64,000 bases of DNA from Malus domestica (GCF_042453785.1 NC_091661.1:28759501-28823500), one strand, 5' to 3'. Numbered from the stretch's first letter, positions 1 to 11,826 are shown. A program made the numbers and translations. The notes: a model not told the origin generated them from the letters alone.

Positions 1-778
1 AATAATTAAGTTTTTAATTGCCCAATTATTCCATCCCATATGAATTTAGAATCTGGAGGACGTGTTTCTGCTTTGTTTTCAAATGTCCTAAGCACTTTGT
101 AGAGCTGTGGCAACTTTGCAGCCACAAGACATCAATACCAATTACCAAGTACCCTTAATTACTCTTCCAAATGTCTCATATACTCTTCGTGTTGACGCGA
201 ACGAGAGAATTTTCAATGTGCTTGGCACACGGCTTGGTACATCAAGTTTTATAATATAATTAGCTGGAAATTTGAAATATTTTTTTAATGAATTGTATCA
301 TGACTCATGGTGTTCGAGTAATGTGCCGGCCACACAAAAAAAATTCTTGACATGAACACAATCAAAGGCATTGCTGTTAGTTACTCATAAGAATACAAAG
401 GTTACATGAAAGAAAAAGATTAGACTTCTCATTCCACGTTCAACTTAAATGAATTGCACACGAGTTACTTAGTTACACAATTATGTAAACGTACTAAAGT
501 GTGCACAGCTTTCGGATTAGGTGGGTTGGATGTAGACACAAACTCTTATTAACCATTTTAAATGGGTCAACACGATTATGCCCGACTCAAACAAATTTAT
601 TTTTTGTCTTTTCCAAGTCGAATTGTCGAATATGTCTAAAATTGTTACCTCTACTCTTTCTTGGCACTTTCTACCTAAATTCGAGCAAAAACAATGAAAG
701 TTACATCCGAACAAAAATACAATAAAAGATACATCATCCAACAACTTTCATATTTTTAATAGAAAAACACGCATGTAA
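1..778. repeat. TNL-cluster flanking segment, copy 1
   Basis: This non-coding AT-rich stretch closely resembles 20309-21020, 25163-25900, about 25910-26345 and, in part, 27040-27250. Shared landmarks include a run on loss of leaf-like spacer text such as 'gtgccggccacac', 'aaatgggtcaacacgatta' and 'catatttttaatagaaaa'. At 27 kb the same block lies just upstream of a TIR gene, so it is probably the ancestral 5' flank of the TNL genes. Here it is joined directly to the truncated subtilase instead, which marks a rearrangement breakpoint near 779. No gene is visible in it. Confidence 0.75.
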
Positions 779-2113
779 GTGGCCTTTACAATGGTAGAGA
801 AAAGTACTACGGTGGGAGCTAGCACCATGGATAGAGATTTTCCAGCCACTGTGAAGCTCGGAAATGGCAGGACTATTACCGGGGTTTCGCTCTACAGGGG
901 AAGGATGATGCTGTCAACAAACAAGCAATACCCTGTTGTGTATTTGGGAAGCAATTCAACTAGTCCTAATCCGAGCTCGCTGTGTTTGGAGGGGACGTTG
1001 GATCGCCGAGTTGTGGCCGGAAAGATTGTGATTTGCGACCGTGGGATTAGTCCTAGAGTGCAGAAGGGAGAGGTGGTGAAAGAAGCCGGAGGAGTTGGGA
1101 TGATCTTGGCAAACACAGCTGCAAACGGAGAGGAGCTTGTGGCGGATTGCCACCTTGTTCCGGCGGTTCCTGTGGGAGAGAACGAAGCAAAGGGAATCAA
1201 GCATTATGCTTCAACAAGCCCGAGAGCCACCGCAACTCTAACATTTCTTGGAACTAGAGTTGGGGTTAGACCGTCGCCTGTGGTGGCAGCGTTTTCATCC
1301 AGAGGGCCAAATCTGGTAAGCCTTGAGATTCTCAAGCCGGATATGGTGGCACCAGGAGTGAACATCCTCGCCGCTTGGACAGGCGCATTAGGCCCGTCCA
1401 GCTTGCCAGCAGATCGTAGAAGGGTGAAGTTCAATATACTGTCCGGGACTTCAATGTCCTGCCCCCATGTGAGCGGCATTGCCGCTCTGCTCAAGGCAAG
1501 GCACCCGGATTGGAGTCCGGCGGCAATAAAGTCCGCCTTGATGACAACCGCTTATGTCCACGACAACACGCGAAAGCCTCTACAAGACTCCTCAGCAGCT
1601 TCAATTTCAACCCCGTACGATCACGGTGCAGGGCACATAAACCCGGGGAGGGCTCTTGACCCGGGATTGATTTACGACATTGAGGCGCATGACTATCTTG
1701 AATTCCTCTGCACACAAAGGCTAACACCAACACAGCTCAAAGTTTTTACCAAGTACTCAAACAGAAGTTGCAAGAACAATCTAGCCAGTCCCGGGGACTT
1801 GAACTATCCGGCACTCTCGGTTGTGTTCCCGGAGAGAACAAATGTTTCTGTTTTGACACTTCACAGAACTGTCACTAACGTTGGCCCTGCGGTTTCGAAT
1901 TACCACGCCATTGTTTCACCGTTCAAAGGTGCTTATGTGAAAGTCGAGCCTCGGACGCTGAAATTCACCAAAGCCAATCAGAAGCTGTCATACAAAATCA
2001 TCTTCACTACGAAATCCCGGCAGGCAGTCCCGGAGTTCGGCGGGTTGGTGTGGAAGGATGGAGTGCACAGGGTGAGAAGCCCCATTGTTGTAGTGTGGCT
2101 GCCACCACTATAA
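779..2113 (+). pseudogene. Subtilase (S8 serine protease), 3' half only
   Basis: An open frame of about 440 codons (first ATG at 791) matches the C-terminal part of plant subtilisin-like proteases, which are normally secreted enzymes of about 750-780 residues. Visible parts are the PA domain (ICDRG, AGGVGMILAN), the catalytic serine block GTSMSCPHVSGIAALL (Ser codon 1451-1453) and the C-terminal fibronectin-III-like domain (DLNYPALSV, TVTNVG). The signal peptide, I9 propeptide, catalytic Asp and His and oxyanion Asn are missing, so it cannot be a working protease. The homologous copy at 59.7 kb reads SPWITTVGA where this one switches into unrelated flank, which fixes the break at about 805-815. 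The frame has no stops, so loss was recent or the fragment is conserved by chance. It resembles the SBT1 group; the exact orthologue is not assigned. Confidence 0.85.
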
Positions 2114-2686
2114 ATCCTGCACCGGATTAATTTTAATGTGTGTTTTATTAATGCTCTTTTGAATAAACAAATTTTCTGTAATAGTTAGCATCCTTCCTCT
2201 GCTTCTTGCTGTGATCTTCTAGCTACTGTCAACCTTAGAACACAAGCGAAACAACGATGTGTAGTGAAAACGTAGATTACGCAAGTTCAAATCACATTGA
2301 TGTTGTTAATTAGAAGATTCAGAACTAGATTAGAATAATTTCTTAATTTGCTCAATTTCTATATTGATTCACATGTTTCTGCACTATTTTCATGTCACGA
2401 CTCACAAGCATTTGGTAGGAGTTCTGGTAGTTTTTGCGAGAATGACAATTTCAGACATGCACGAAACAAAACAAATTTAAACACGACACGTTATAGGACA
2501 TGAGATTCACGATATTTGTAGCCGCATAAATATGAAGATTTTATGGTAGGTTATACCTTACCAAAATTTCAACTTGTCCAAAGGATTAAGTGCACTTGAT
2601 ATTCGAGATGTCTCACTAATTGTGTGAATATTTCAATTCGAATATGTCTCCAGTTATACTCAAGTTTTTCTCCGAACTGTTTGAGT
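2114..2686. other. Subtilase 3' flank, no gene seen
   Basis: The first 150 bases match the DNA after the subtilase relic at 61012-61170 (shared 'gcatccttcctctgcttctt'), so this is the native 3' flank of the subtilase. The copy at 61 kb is interrupted by a Gypsy LTR just after 'gtgtagtgaaaa'. The same site is empty here near 2274. The remainder is AT-rich and shows no coding potential. Confidence 0.6.
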
Positions 2687-3280
2687 ACAATTTGGATCAA
2701 ATTCAATACCGTCATGAACAGCTTACAAACTAAACTCAAGAAATGGGATTACCAATTTACCAGCATTAACCTTTTTGTTTCTTTTGACGAAAAAAAAAAA
2801 AATTTAATGCTGGCGGGACGTGGGCCTATTTGGACTCATTCTGATGGGCCTTCTAAAAATTTAAAACCAAGCTAGTCCAATTCGTATTTGAATTTCCCAA
2901 TACGTTGAAGAATTATTTTAGGATGATGTTATCCAAACACTCATTTCTTCCTTTCATACACTTCTTTTGATTTTAGGCAATCGAATCAAATAAATTGAAG
3001 AAGATCAAATGACAAAATTAATAAAAATATGTGAGAGGTAAAAAATATGTGTAAATAGCACTACCCTTATTTTATTACTAGCTTCTTTCTTTTGCATTTG
3101 ATTTTTTTTGGATACTTTATTCTTTCTTTTTTTAAATTGGCTTAATTTTATATTTAGAATAAATTCAACAAAAAAAAAACTATTAACTTCTCAATAAGAA
3201 GCGGTTATTTCTTTTTAATTTTTTAATTACTAAATTGTTATTTAAAATTTACTAGAATATGCTACGTACAAACTGTCACT
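2687..3280. repeat. Segment duplicated at 22075-22680, with MITE relic
   Basis: This segment matches 22075-22680 over its whole length, with shared text such as 'gtgggcctatttggactc'. The Copia element at 3281 interrupts it, and homology resumes after the element at 10600. About 2933-3062 has inverted ends ('gttatccaaacac' against the complement of 'tgtgtaaatagcac'). It looks like a worn member of the MITE family seen at 20151 and 52068. Confidence 0.7.
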
Positions 3281-3537
3281 TGTTGTGGTCTATTTTTATC
3301 TGACAGAGAGACTAAGGCCGTCGGCAGAGAAAGAGAGGAGAGATGTGTGTTTGTAGAATTGTAGGGGAATGTATGTGTTGTTATCCCTCCTACATTGTGC
3401 CTTTATTTATAGTAGTAAATGGAGAGAAGATATTCCTTCTCCTCCAAGTAATACAAGTTGTAATAGGAAAGGATAACTAGAATCAAATCTAATATAGGAT
3501 TTACACAATCATACTTATTCTAGGAATGTTTACAACA
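3281..3537 (-). repeat. Copia 3' LTR
   Basis: This LTR has TG...CA ends and is nearly identical to 10343-10599. It is the 3' LTR because the minus-strand polypurine tract AAGGGGGAG directly adjoins it at 3538-3546. Confidence 0.93.
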
Positions 3538-3955
3538 CTCCCCCTTGAGTGTGCAAATACTTAAGGTAGATTCAGCATCATGCAAAAGTTGAGAAAGTCG
3601 ACTCGTCGACATTGATTCAAAGGAACAACGCTTATTCTCAATAAGGTAGGAACTTGCATAAGTAGTAAGTGTCACTAAAAAAACCCTAAGGCTATGGCAA
3701 AAACCCGAGTAGGGACAAAATTCATAGTCTAAGGAAAAATGCGTGAGAAATGCAAAGTCAAAAGAAATGTCTACAGGACGTCATCAGGGATATGACCAGC
3801 CCAAGGTGGGTGCCTCGTTAAAACCTAGTTAGGTAGCAAAAACCCAGTGGGAAAAATGCTTCTAATCGTAGGGAAAAAGAGTACATTAAGATCAAGCAAG
3901 TATCCAGAAGATACTCCCCCTAAGTTTGACATAATTCCAAAGAGAAATAGCAAAG
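3538..3955 (-). other. Copia polypurine tract and 3' untranslated region
   Basis: Bases 3538-3546 read CTCCCCCTT on the plus strand, giving a minus-strand purine run next to the 3' LTR, where plus-strand DNA synthesis is primed. The rest up to the RNase H end has no ORF of note. Confidence 0.75.
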
Positions 3956-5387
3956 TTACAACTCAGAAAGTTTATGCATACCAATTCCATGAGCAAGCTT
4001 CTGAAACGTCGCCTTCGGTAGTGATTTGGTGAAGAGGTCGGCCAGATTGTCTTGTGATCGGATTTGCATGACTTCAATCTTCTGATGTTCTTGTTGTTGA
4101 TGTGTAAAGAAGAACTTCGGCGCAATATGCTTGGTGTTGTCTCCTTTGATGTAACCCTTCTTGAGCTGTTCGATGCAAGCTGCGTTGTCTTCAAAAATCG
4201 TCATCGCGGCATTAACGGCATGATGAAGATCACAGGAGCTTCGAATATGACCCACTACTACTCTCAACCAAAAGCATTCCCGAGTTGCTTCATGTAAGGC
4301 GAGAATTTCAGCATGGTTAGACGAAGTGGCAACTAAGGTCTGTTTAGTTGACCTCCAAGATATTGTGGTGCCTCCAACGGTAAAGACATAACCCGTTTGA
4401 GAACGCGTCTTGTGGATCAGATAAGTATCCAGCGTCGGCATAACCAACAAGGCGAGAATCAACCCGACGAGCATAGGGTGCGGCATCACTCGAGGATTCG
4501 TAGGGATAGAATAAGCCCAAATCCGTAGTACCCTTAAGGTAACGGAAGATGTCTTTCACGCCAGTCCAATGTCTGCGTGTTGGTGCATTAATGTATCTTG
4601 CCAAAAGATTAACAGCGAAGGAGATGTCGGGTCTAGTGCATTGAGTTAAGTACAATAAAGCGCTTATCGCACTTAGATAAGGAACTTCAGGTTCTAGAAT
4701 CTCTTCATCATCCTCCTTCGGACGGAAGGGATCTCGCTTTGCATCTAGCGTACGAACGACCATAGGAGTACTCGAAGACTTCGCTTTATCCTCATTAAAA
4801 CGGCGCAACACCTTTTGGGTGTAGTTCGATTGATGTACTAAGATTTCATCCGAACAATGCTCTATCTCGAGACCGAGACAGTATCGAGTCTTACCTAGAT
4901 CTTTCATCTCAAATTCCGAGTTCAGGTGCGAAGCAGTTCTCGCTAGCTCTTCAGGAGTTCCGATGAGATTCATGTCATCGACATATACTGCAACAATCGC
5001 AAATCCGGAATGTGACTTCTTAATGAACACACAAGGGCATAGTTCGTTGTTCACATATCCCTGACTAGTCAAATACTCACTCAAACGGTTATACCACATT
5101 CTTCCGGATTGTTTCAAACCGTATAGTGAACGCCTCAGCCGAATTGAGAGCGTGTTCCGGGGTTTGGACATATTTGAACCAGTCAATGTAAGTCATTCGG
5201 GAACTTTCATATAAATTTCCGTATCAAGATCCCCATAGAGATACGCGGTTACTACGTCCATCAGCTGCATATCCAGTTTTTCGGAAACTACCAAACTGAT
5301 AAGGTATCGAAAAGTAATCACATCCATAACGGGTGAGTAAGTTTCGTCATAGTCAATCCCGGGGCGTTGTGAGAAACCTTGTGCTAC
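3956..5387 (-). pseudogene. Copia reverse transcriptase and RNase H, broken
   Basis: Reading down from 5387 the minus strand gives the RT landmarks RPGIDYDETYSPV, LMDVVTAYLYGDL, SLYGLKQSGRMWY and the catalytic box YVDD (near 4975), then PDISFAVNLLARY and the RNase H signatures TKQTLVATSS, AEILALHEA and LADLFTKSLP. It copies the element RNA into DNA and degrades the template. A stop codon follows KVPE near 5196. A frameshift near 4412 splits RNase H into a second frame (3956-4489). The upstream part of RT is separated by the solo LTR ending at 7122. Confidence 0.92.
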
Positions 5388-7122
5388 TAATAAGTCTCAT
5401 TTTGCATGCATTTATATCTACCTTATTGGGCGTCTTTGTGATGTTTTTTTTATTAAGCTAGTTGCATTTTACATTATTTGGTGTTAGTGTGTAGCCAAGT
5501 GTGTATTTGGATCAATGGGAAGGCAAATGAAGTAAAAACATTCCTTTTGGTAGCTGAGCATTATTCCAAATGTGGAGAGGATTCTAGGGAGTTAATTTGA
5601 AGTCCAAATGAAGAATCTAGGAAACATTTGGCTGCTGGAATTTCAGGAAAGGATGTGGAAGTGTTAAGTGGTGAAATTCGGCCATATTGGGTGATTCTAA
5701 ACAAGGCAAAAACATTGAAGTCAGATTATGTGGTTCTAACACCAAAACATGCATTCACATGCATGTTCACAACCTGGCCGTGCATTCCATTACCTTTCCA
5801 GCTCCCTTTTGCACCAAGAACATGCACTTCCATTACTTAATTCACATTATGCCATCCCAGCTCCCTCATGCCCATGCCGTGCACTGTCATACCTTTTCCA
5901 GATTTGTACAACCAATTCCAGGTTGTCCATTTCAGCTTTGCAGCCAATACACATGCATGTTCAATTAAAATAGCTATATGCATGCATATACACCTTGTGC
6001 CGTGCATCCACCACCTCAGAAACTCACTCATTCCAGCTCATTTATGCACTTCCATCTCACATGTGCAATTCCAGCTCCATTCTTAATGATGGCAGTGACA
6101 TTTCCCTTCTATAAAAACCGTGCAAACTCACTTCTTTTGGGGGTTCTTCCATTATTTTGGGGGATGATTCACACATTCTAAGCCGCTCCATCTCTGTCCA
6201 TTTACTCTCCCATTTGCAGAGAACATCCAACCTTAAGCCGATCCATTTCCGTTTCATCACACTTGGAGAATCAACACCGAAGGCCACTCTTAAAGGATTT
6301 CAGCATCAGTTTTGCTTCAAGGGTTTCTTTTTATTAATTCTATGTTCACTCATGTTATTTATTATTATGTCCAACCTTTTGTAAACATGAAGTGTAACTA
6401 ATCTCTCTCTAGGGATTCGATGTAGCCTTGCAAGATTGCTATGTAGTTAATTCAGAATTCCCAGTTAGTCTATCTATTTCTTGTTTCATTCTCTGGTTTA
6501 ATTGTGACTTAGTGAGTTGATTTTAATGCTTGATCATCATTTGAGTTAACCATAGGTTGTTTAGCCAAGATTAAAGCACACATCATGCATAATCTTGGTG
6601 GATATGTGAATGAATGAAGGGAATGTTTTGCAAACATCCTGCCGAGTGCTCCCTTGGGTTTTATGAAAGTTTCTTGTGCATTACATGTTCTTGATTAGGA
6701 ACCAAAGTTGCACATCACAATTAGGTTCATGATTAGAGACATTTGATCAAATCCACACATCATATGGTTGATCATATCCATGTGAAACAAACTCAAGAAA
6801 TAGGTAGATGACTGAGTATAAACTGATTTAACAAACATGGCCTTAGGTTAGCAATGGTAAAATCGAATCCCTAGCTTCATTTCCATTGGTACTATTCCAT
6901 TCTATTAGTTGTTGATTCATTTATTTGTGTTCACTTCATTTTCTTATGTTTTTAAGTTACAACTACAAAATCTGCCTACATTGATTAGTTTTATTTCTCT
7001 AATAGGAGCTTTTGCAAAACAAGTGGTTATATAAGATCAATTAGTCTCTGTGGATTCGACACCCTTACTTGTGCCATTATACTAAACATATTCTAGCCCT
7101 AGCAAGGAATAAAACATCAACA
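5388..7122 (+). mobile_element. Solo LTR (Gypsy type) nested in the Copia element
   Basis: Copia coding sequence stops at GCTAC (5383-5387) and resumes at a second GCTAC (7123-7127), so a 1735-bp insert with a 5-bp target duplication is present. The insert begins TAATAAGTCTC (probably a mutated TG start) and ends CATCAACA. Its tail has 'ctctgtggattcgacaccc', a pattern I associate with the ends of Athila/Tat-like Gypsy LTRs. A possible TATA box lies near 6110. It has no internal domain, so it is a solo LTR left by LTR-LTR recombination. Its small ORFs are not supported as genes. Confidence 0.8.
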
Positions 7123-7126
7123 GCTA

Positions 7127-8189
7127 CAAGATGAGCTTTGTAACGCACAATTTCATTCTTCTCATTACGCTTCCGAACGAAAACCCACTTGGTACGTATG
7201 ACCAACGATCGAGCAATCATTTGTAAACGCTTAATGAAAGCCTCTGCCAGGCCGTTCTGGGTGTGAACATGGGGTACATGATGTTCAACTTCAACCCCAA
7301 CCGACATGCAATAGTCATCAAAAGTTTTAGATGTGAATTCTCCAGCATTATCTAATCGAATAGATTTGATCAGATAATCAGGGTGGTGAGCCTTGAGCTT
7401 GATAACCTGAGCCAACAGTTTAGAGAATGCAGCGTTCATTGTGGACAATAAGCACACGTGTGACCAACGTGTAGAAGCGTCAACCAAAACCATAAAATAT
7501 CTAAATGGTCCGCAGGGAGGTTGAATCGGTCCACAAATGTCCTCCTGAATCCGTTGTAGAAAAATGGAAGGATTCGAACAAATCTTGTCATAAGAAGGCT
7601 TAGTAATAAGCTTTCCCATAGAACATGTTTGACATGCAATTTCATGGATCGAACCTAAGCTTCGGGTTAGTGGATGCCCGTGTGAAGTTTTGAGGATACG
7701 GCGCATCGCTATTCGTCCAGGATGTCCCAAACGATCATGCCAAAGTGTAATTTCGTGCGCGGTCCCTGTGGTAGGGCCGGCCACATAATGGCATTCTATG
7801 GGGCATATGGTCGTAGTATACAGACCACTCGGGTTACGCTCCATCTTCTCTAGAATACGCTTCTGGCCATATTCGTAGGAAGTTACGCACAGAAATTCAA
7901 CTCCGTTTTCTACGTGGGTTTCAGCGTGGTAATGGTTATCTCTAATGTCCTTGAAACTTAGTAACGTTCTTCCGGAACGTGGAGAATAGAGTGCCTCAGC
8001 AATGGTCAAGATTGTACCATTGGACAACATTATACGTGCCTTACCGTATCCTTCAATCAGGTTGGATGGGCCTGAGAGGGTTGTCAGAGGTGCATTCTTA
8101 GGTACGAAGTTAGTGAAATAGATGCGTTCACGCAAAACAGTATGTGTGGTTGCACTATCTGCCAGACAACTAACTTTCCCACTAGTCAT
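7127..8189 (-). pseudogene. Copia protease and integrase, fused to RT start
   Basis: The minus strand encodes an aspartic-protease site (CLADSATTHTVL near the start) and a GAG-pre-integrase zinc finger (WHDRLGHPG...CQTCSMGK). It also encodes integrase core acidic residues in VDASTRW, RLDNAGEF and QNGLAEAF. Protease cuts the polyprotein; integrase inserts the cDNA. After RSLVIRTK the frame jumps straight into the RT start WVFVRKRNEKNEIVRYKAH, so the integrase C-terminus and polyprotein linker are deleted. The ORF then runs into the solo LTR, which supplies its last residues. Confidence 0.9.
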
Positions 8190-8436
8190 ACCTAGAATGA
8201 AAAATTAATTTGAATCGGTCACATGCATAAAAGTTTATAAAAACAAGTATCAATTCAAAATAATTTCATTTATTAAAAAAAAACCTAATATCCAAAATAA
8301 ACCGCCAACTAATAATCCAAAACATAAAGGAAAATTGTTCAAAATCAACCAAAAAACAAGTTGGGGTTCGGCCACTAGGTGGAATTCGGCCCCAATTGTC
8401 TTATTTTAACTGAAAAATAAGTCTATGTCTAAGATT

Positions 8437-8761
8437 CTAATCTTCCATAGGAGTGGTATCCTCCTGAAAGTCAGAAACCTCCATCTTTGTAGTCTCCGGT
8501 GCGTCCACTTGCATGAAGTTTGATTCAAACTTCTTACGACGAGAATGATATTCATCTACAACCTTCTTGGGAGCACGGCAAACACGGGACCAATGGTCCT
8601 TTGAACCACAACGATAGCATATATCGTCATTCATTGTGGAAGGTGCTTTGCCCTTATTCTTGAAGTTCGGGCCCTTAGGAGCGAGGTTTGGGCGCTTCGG
8701 GGCTTTGTTTCCTCCCAGAGACCTCCAAAGCGGTGAAGTCGAGTTTGTTCAAATTCGACAT
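8437..8761 (-). pseudogene. Copia gag remnant with zinc knuckle
   Basis: The likely start at 8761 reads MSNLNKLDFTALEVSGR, which I recognise as a common Copia gag N-terminus. It then runs into a basic stretch and soon stops. In another frame the CCHC knuckle CYRCGSKDHWSRVC follows (8634-8437). Normally about 200 residues of capsid lie between these two parts. Here they are nearly adjacent, so the capsid region is deleted and the frame broken. Confidence 0.85.
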
Positions 8762-10342
8762 GTTCCTATCACAAAATAGATGGACAAGATGTGGTTAGTG
8801 TAATGGAGAAAAATCAATCCATTCACATAGGAGTAGAACATACAGGTTCTAATAGACATGTATTGGTTTAATTTCGCATGAAAAACTTCGGGTTTCATGG
8901 GTGATATGTTTAAGTGAAAACTTCAGGTTTTCAAATAAGGCATGTTTATAAGAAACTTCGGGTTTCAAAGTAATTATGAACTAAAGGTTCATATATTCCT
9001 GCAGGCAAACACAAATATATATGCAAACAAATATGCAACAAATATTGTATGCAAAAATATTGTATAATGATAATTGAATGAATGTTATTTTGGTCTTCGA
9101 GGCCAAATTAAAGTGTGGGTGAAAATATAAAAACCCATATTATTTAAAAAAAATATATATTAAATAATAAAATCTCGGGGCCTAAAAATATAGGCCGAGA
9201 ACCCTCGGGTGGGGCTACAGGCCCACGGGGAGAGCAGGGGGTTGGGCTGCTGCGGGCAGACCCCCCAAAACATATTTTTTTCACAAAGGGCTGCATCAAG
9301 CAGGCCCAAAAGAAAACTAAAAAAATCTTTTTTTTTTCTTCAGACTGGGCCGCTGAAAGCGAGCCCAGAAACAAACAAAATTTGTGTTTTTTTTTCGCGC
9401 GGGCCGCTTTAGGCTGGCCCAAAAAAAAATCTCTTTTTTTTCGTACGGGCCAAGAGGCTGGAGCCTACTAGGGCTCGGGTTGCAGGTAGCAGACACCCCA
9501 GCGACGCTGGGTGTGCTTGGCCGAGGAAAAAGGCCGGAAAAACTAGGACGACGCCACTGCAGGTGGTTGTCCTTGGTGTGTGCAAGCCATGGTTCGTCGG
9601 AGAACCAAGTATCTATCGACGGAGATGAAATGTCGACATGATATCAAAACCCTACAAATTGAAATCGAATTTTCAAAAAATTATGACGAGATTCCGTTGA
9701 ATCTCAGTTCAATTGTCGACATGGGACGACTTCAGGTCGTCGAGAATATGAACCAAAGGTTCAAGGCTGTGGCTGCAGGCCATGCCATGGTCGGGGGACA
9801 CCAGGAAGGGTGTCAGGATTTTGGGTTGGGGGTTTGGCTTTGTGGGTTTTTTCTGGGAACAAGGAGAGCTGCATGCTCTCTGCTTGCGTGGAGACCCCAT
9901 CTGCAGGATGGTGGTCACGGGTTCTAAAGAACCGAGGTCCCAATCGCAAAAAAAAAATGTTTTTTTTTTCAATTCAATTATATTATATGCATGTATAATT
10001 TTAATGAATCACATATTTACGTTGATGCATATGCAAATAATAGTTTCAATGCATGTACATATGTAAGATTCAATTCATGACAAATATCAAATTCACATAA
10101 TTGTAGCAATTTTGGTTATGAAGCATACACAATTTATGTAGAATCTAAAATACGTAAAACGTAAAGTTGGGTCATGCATCATGGTGAATGTTCATGCTAT
10201 CAGGGCTTACAAAATATCGAGTTAAAAACCGTTGTTTGGAAAGAACCTGATTGCGTGATGATATGGATGAACTGGTTTGATGCAGAAAAAAAATCTCCAA
10301 CGTCAGATTCCTAAGCGCAGCGGTAGGAGCGTGCTGATAACG
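8762..10342 (-). other. Copia leader, unusually long, with atypical primer site
   Basis: About 1.58 kb separates the 5' LTR from gag. Next to the LTR (10342 downward) the minus strand reads CGTTATCAGCACGCTCC rather than the usual initiator-Met primer site TGGTATCAGAGC. The middle (about 9170-9560) is G/C-rich with several A and T runs and repeated 'gggcc' motifs. The ORFs across it are low-complexity and not convincing genes. Confidence 0.65.
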
Positions 10343-10599
10343 TGTTGTGGTCTATTTTTATCTGACAGAGAGACTAGGGCCGGCGGCAGAGAAAGAGAGG
10401 AGAGATGTGTGTTTGTAGAATTGTAGGGGAATGTATATGTTGTTATCCCTCCTACATTGTGCCTTTATTTATAGTAGTAAAGGGAGAGAATATATTCCTT
10501 CTCCTCCAAGTAATACAAGTTGTAATAGGAAATGATAACTAAAATCAAATCTAATCTAGGATTTACACAATCATACTTATTCTAGGAATGTTTACAACA
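10343..10599 (-). repeat. Copia 5' LTR
   Basis: This is the partner of 3281-3537, with the same length (257 bp) and ends, followed by TCACT. Its orientation follows from the leader lying on its left, minus-strand downstream, side. A likely minus-strand promoter is inside but was not located exactly. Confidence 0.92.
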
Positions 10600-11620
10600 T
10601 CACTTAATTTTTTGTTTTTGTTTTTAAAGTTAAAGCAGAGCAGCAAGAGAGTGAGAGATAACGTAAGAGTGAGGAGAGAGAGTATTATTTTTTTATTTTT
10701 TAAAATAGATATGTTAAAATTACCTATAAGTGGGGTTTGAATTAAAAATAACAAAATTTTGTTTTGTAAAATTACGTTATTGCCTTTAACGTTTTTATTG
10801 TAATAATAATTTTTTCATCTTCTTTTAATTGACAAAGATAATTCTATTAATATGTAGTTTAGTTAAGATAAACAAAAAACCTTTTTGGCATAAGTGATGT
10901 TCCAACAAAGTTTATTATTATTTTTCTTTTTTTTCTTTCCGTTTTTCTTCTTATTTTTTTTGCTAATTTTCCTGGTTCGTTTAATTTTTTTTACAAAAAT
11001 ACCCTGTGACACCTTGTGACTTTAAAGTAAAGTTCTGGCTTCCTAATGACAAAAATAACTTTTTTAACAAACGATATTATTTGTACTAAGAGAAAGGGTG
11101 AGCTAAGCCTTACAATGACCTAGCAATAATGTGGTTCAAATTCACCTTTAGCGATAATTGAAACTAAAAATTAGAAGTGAAAATGAATACTATTAGACCA
11201 GAATATTAAGTGGTAACAGTGAAGATAAATTAGTAATATTATTATTTTTATGTACAAACCTAGTAGAAAGAAACTCATTAACTTCCCGAACATTTTTCAG
11301 AGTATTCTCTCTTTCCAATTTTATAGAATTACATTTTTTTTTTTTGAGATGGTGCTAGGAAACCACCTAGTAAAAAGAAACTTATTTTCGTTGACTCATT
11401 TGACTCTCCGACGATTTTACAGAGTTTTTTTCTTTCAAATTTTATAGAATTATATATTTTTAATAATGTTAAGGAAATCAAAATTTTAAATCAAATTTAC
11501 AAGTTAAATAATATTTCACCAATTAAAAACATCACGTTAATCGACATTCAATGAATAATCTAATCTCTACTAATTAATAAAACTTTTTTTGTCAACCAAA
11601 AGAGGGTGAAAAGACAAATT
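10600..11620. other. AT-rich intergenic DNA, no gene seen
   Basis: Bases 10600-10705 continue the duplicated segment interrupted by the Copia element (match to 22665-22780, with shared 'gagtgagaga' text). The rest is AT-rich with T runs and two similar 'cgtttt'/'agagttttt' patches near 11300 and 11420. I see no coding sequence. Confidence 0.5.
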
Positions 11621-11732
11621 TGTCACATCCTGGCCCGGGTCCACCACTTTCCGGGCCCGTTCCACCATCGTAGTACGATATTGTCTGCTCTGGGCTTACC
11701 ATTCCCTCACGGTTTTGTTTTTGGGAACTCAC

Positions 11733-11826
11733 GAGCAACTTTCTAGTGGGTCATCCATCCTGAGAGTGCTCTGACCTCCTTCTCGCTTAACTTCAGAGTT
11801 CCTATGGAAACCGAAGCTAGTGAGCT
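11733..11826 (-). other. 5S rRNA-like segment in Cassandra LTR
   Basis: The minus strand carries text like the 5S gene: CTCTGAAGTTAAGCG (A-box region) and GGATGACCCACTAG, matching GGATGGGTGACC-type sequence with changes. It probably served as a Pol III-like promoter region. It is diverged and is not a functional 5S gene. Confidence 0.8.

Larger units (their letters stand above)
3281..10599 (-). mobile_element. Ty1/Copia retrotransposon, defective
   Basis: Two 257-bp LTRs (3281-3537 and 10343-10599) start TGTTGTGG and end TTTACAACA. Both flanks carry the target duplication TCACT (3276-3280 and 10600-10604). On the minus strand the order is leader, gag, protease, integrase, reverse transcriptase, RNase H, polypurine tract, which is Copia order. 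The element is dead. Gag lacks most of its capsid region, integrase is fused directly to the start of RT by a deletion, RT has a stop and a frameshift, and a 1735-bp solo LTR sits between 5388 and 7122. The two LTRs differ at only a few positions, so the insertion is fairly young. Confidence 0.95.

Noticed and set aside
5628-6384. Cluster of His/Cys-rich ORFs
   Set aside because: They lie within the solo LTR, overlap on both strands and share repeated 'ccagctcc'/'catgcatg' text.
9144-9998. Several ORFs on both strands in the Copia leader
   Set aside because: Low-complexity, biased by A/T runs and GGCC repeats, overlapping each other, no domain.
10321-10342. tRNA-Ile-like GAGCGTGCTGATAACG as a tRNA gene
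   Set aside because: Only about 16 bases match; no acceptor stem, D arm or T arm nearby. It is better seen as a primer site.
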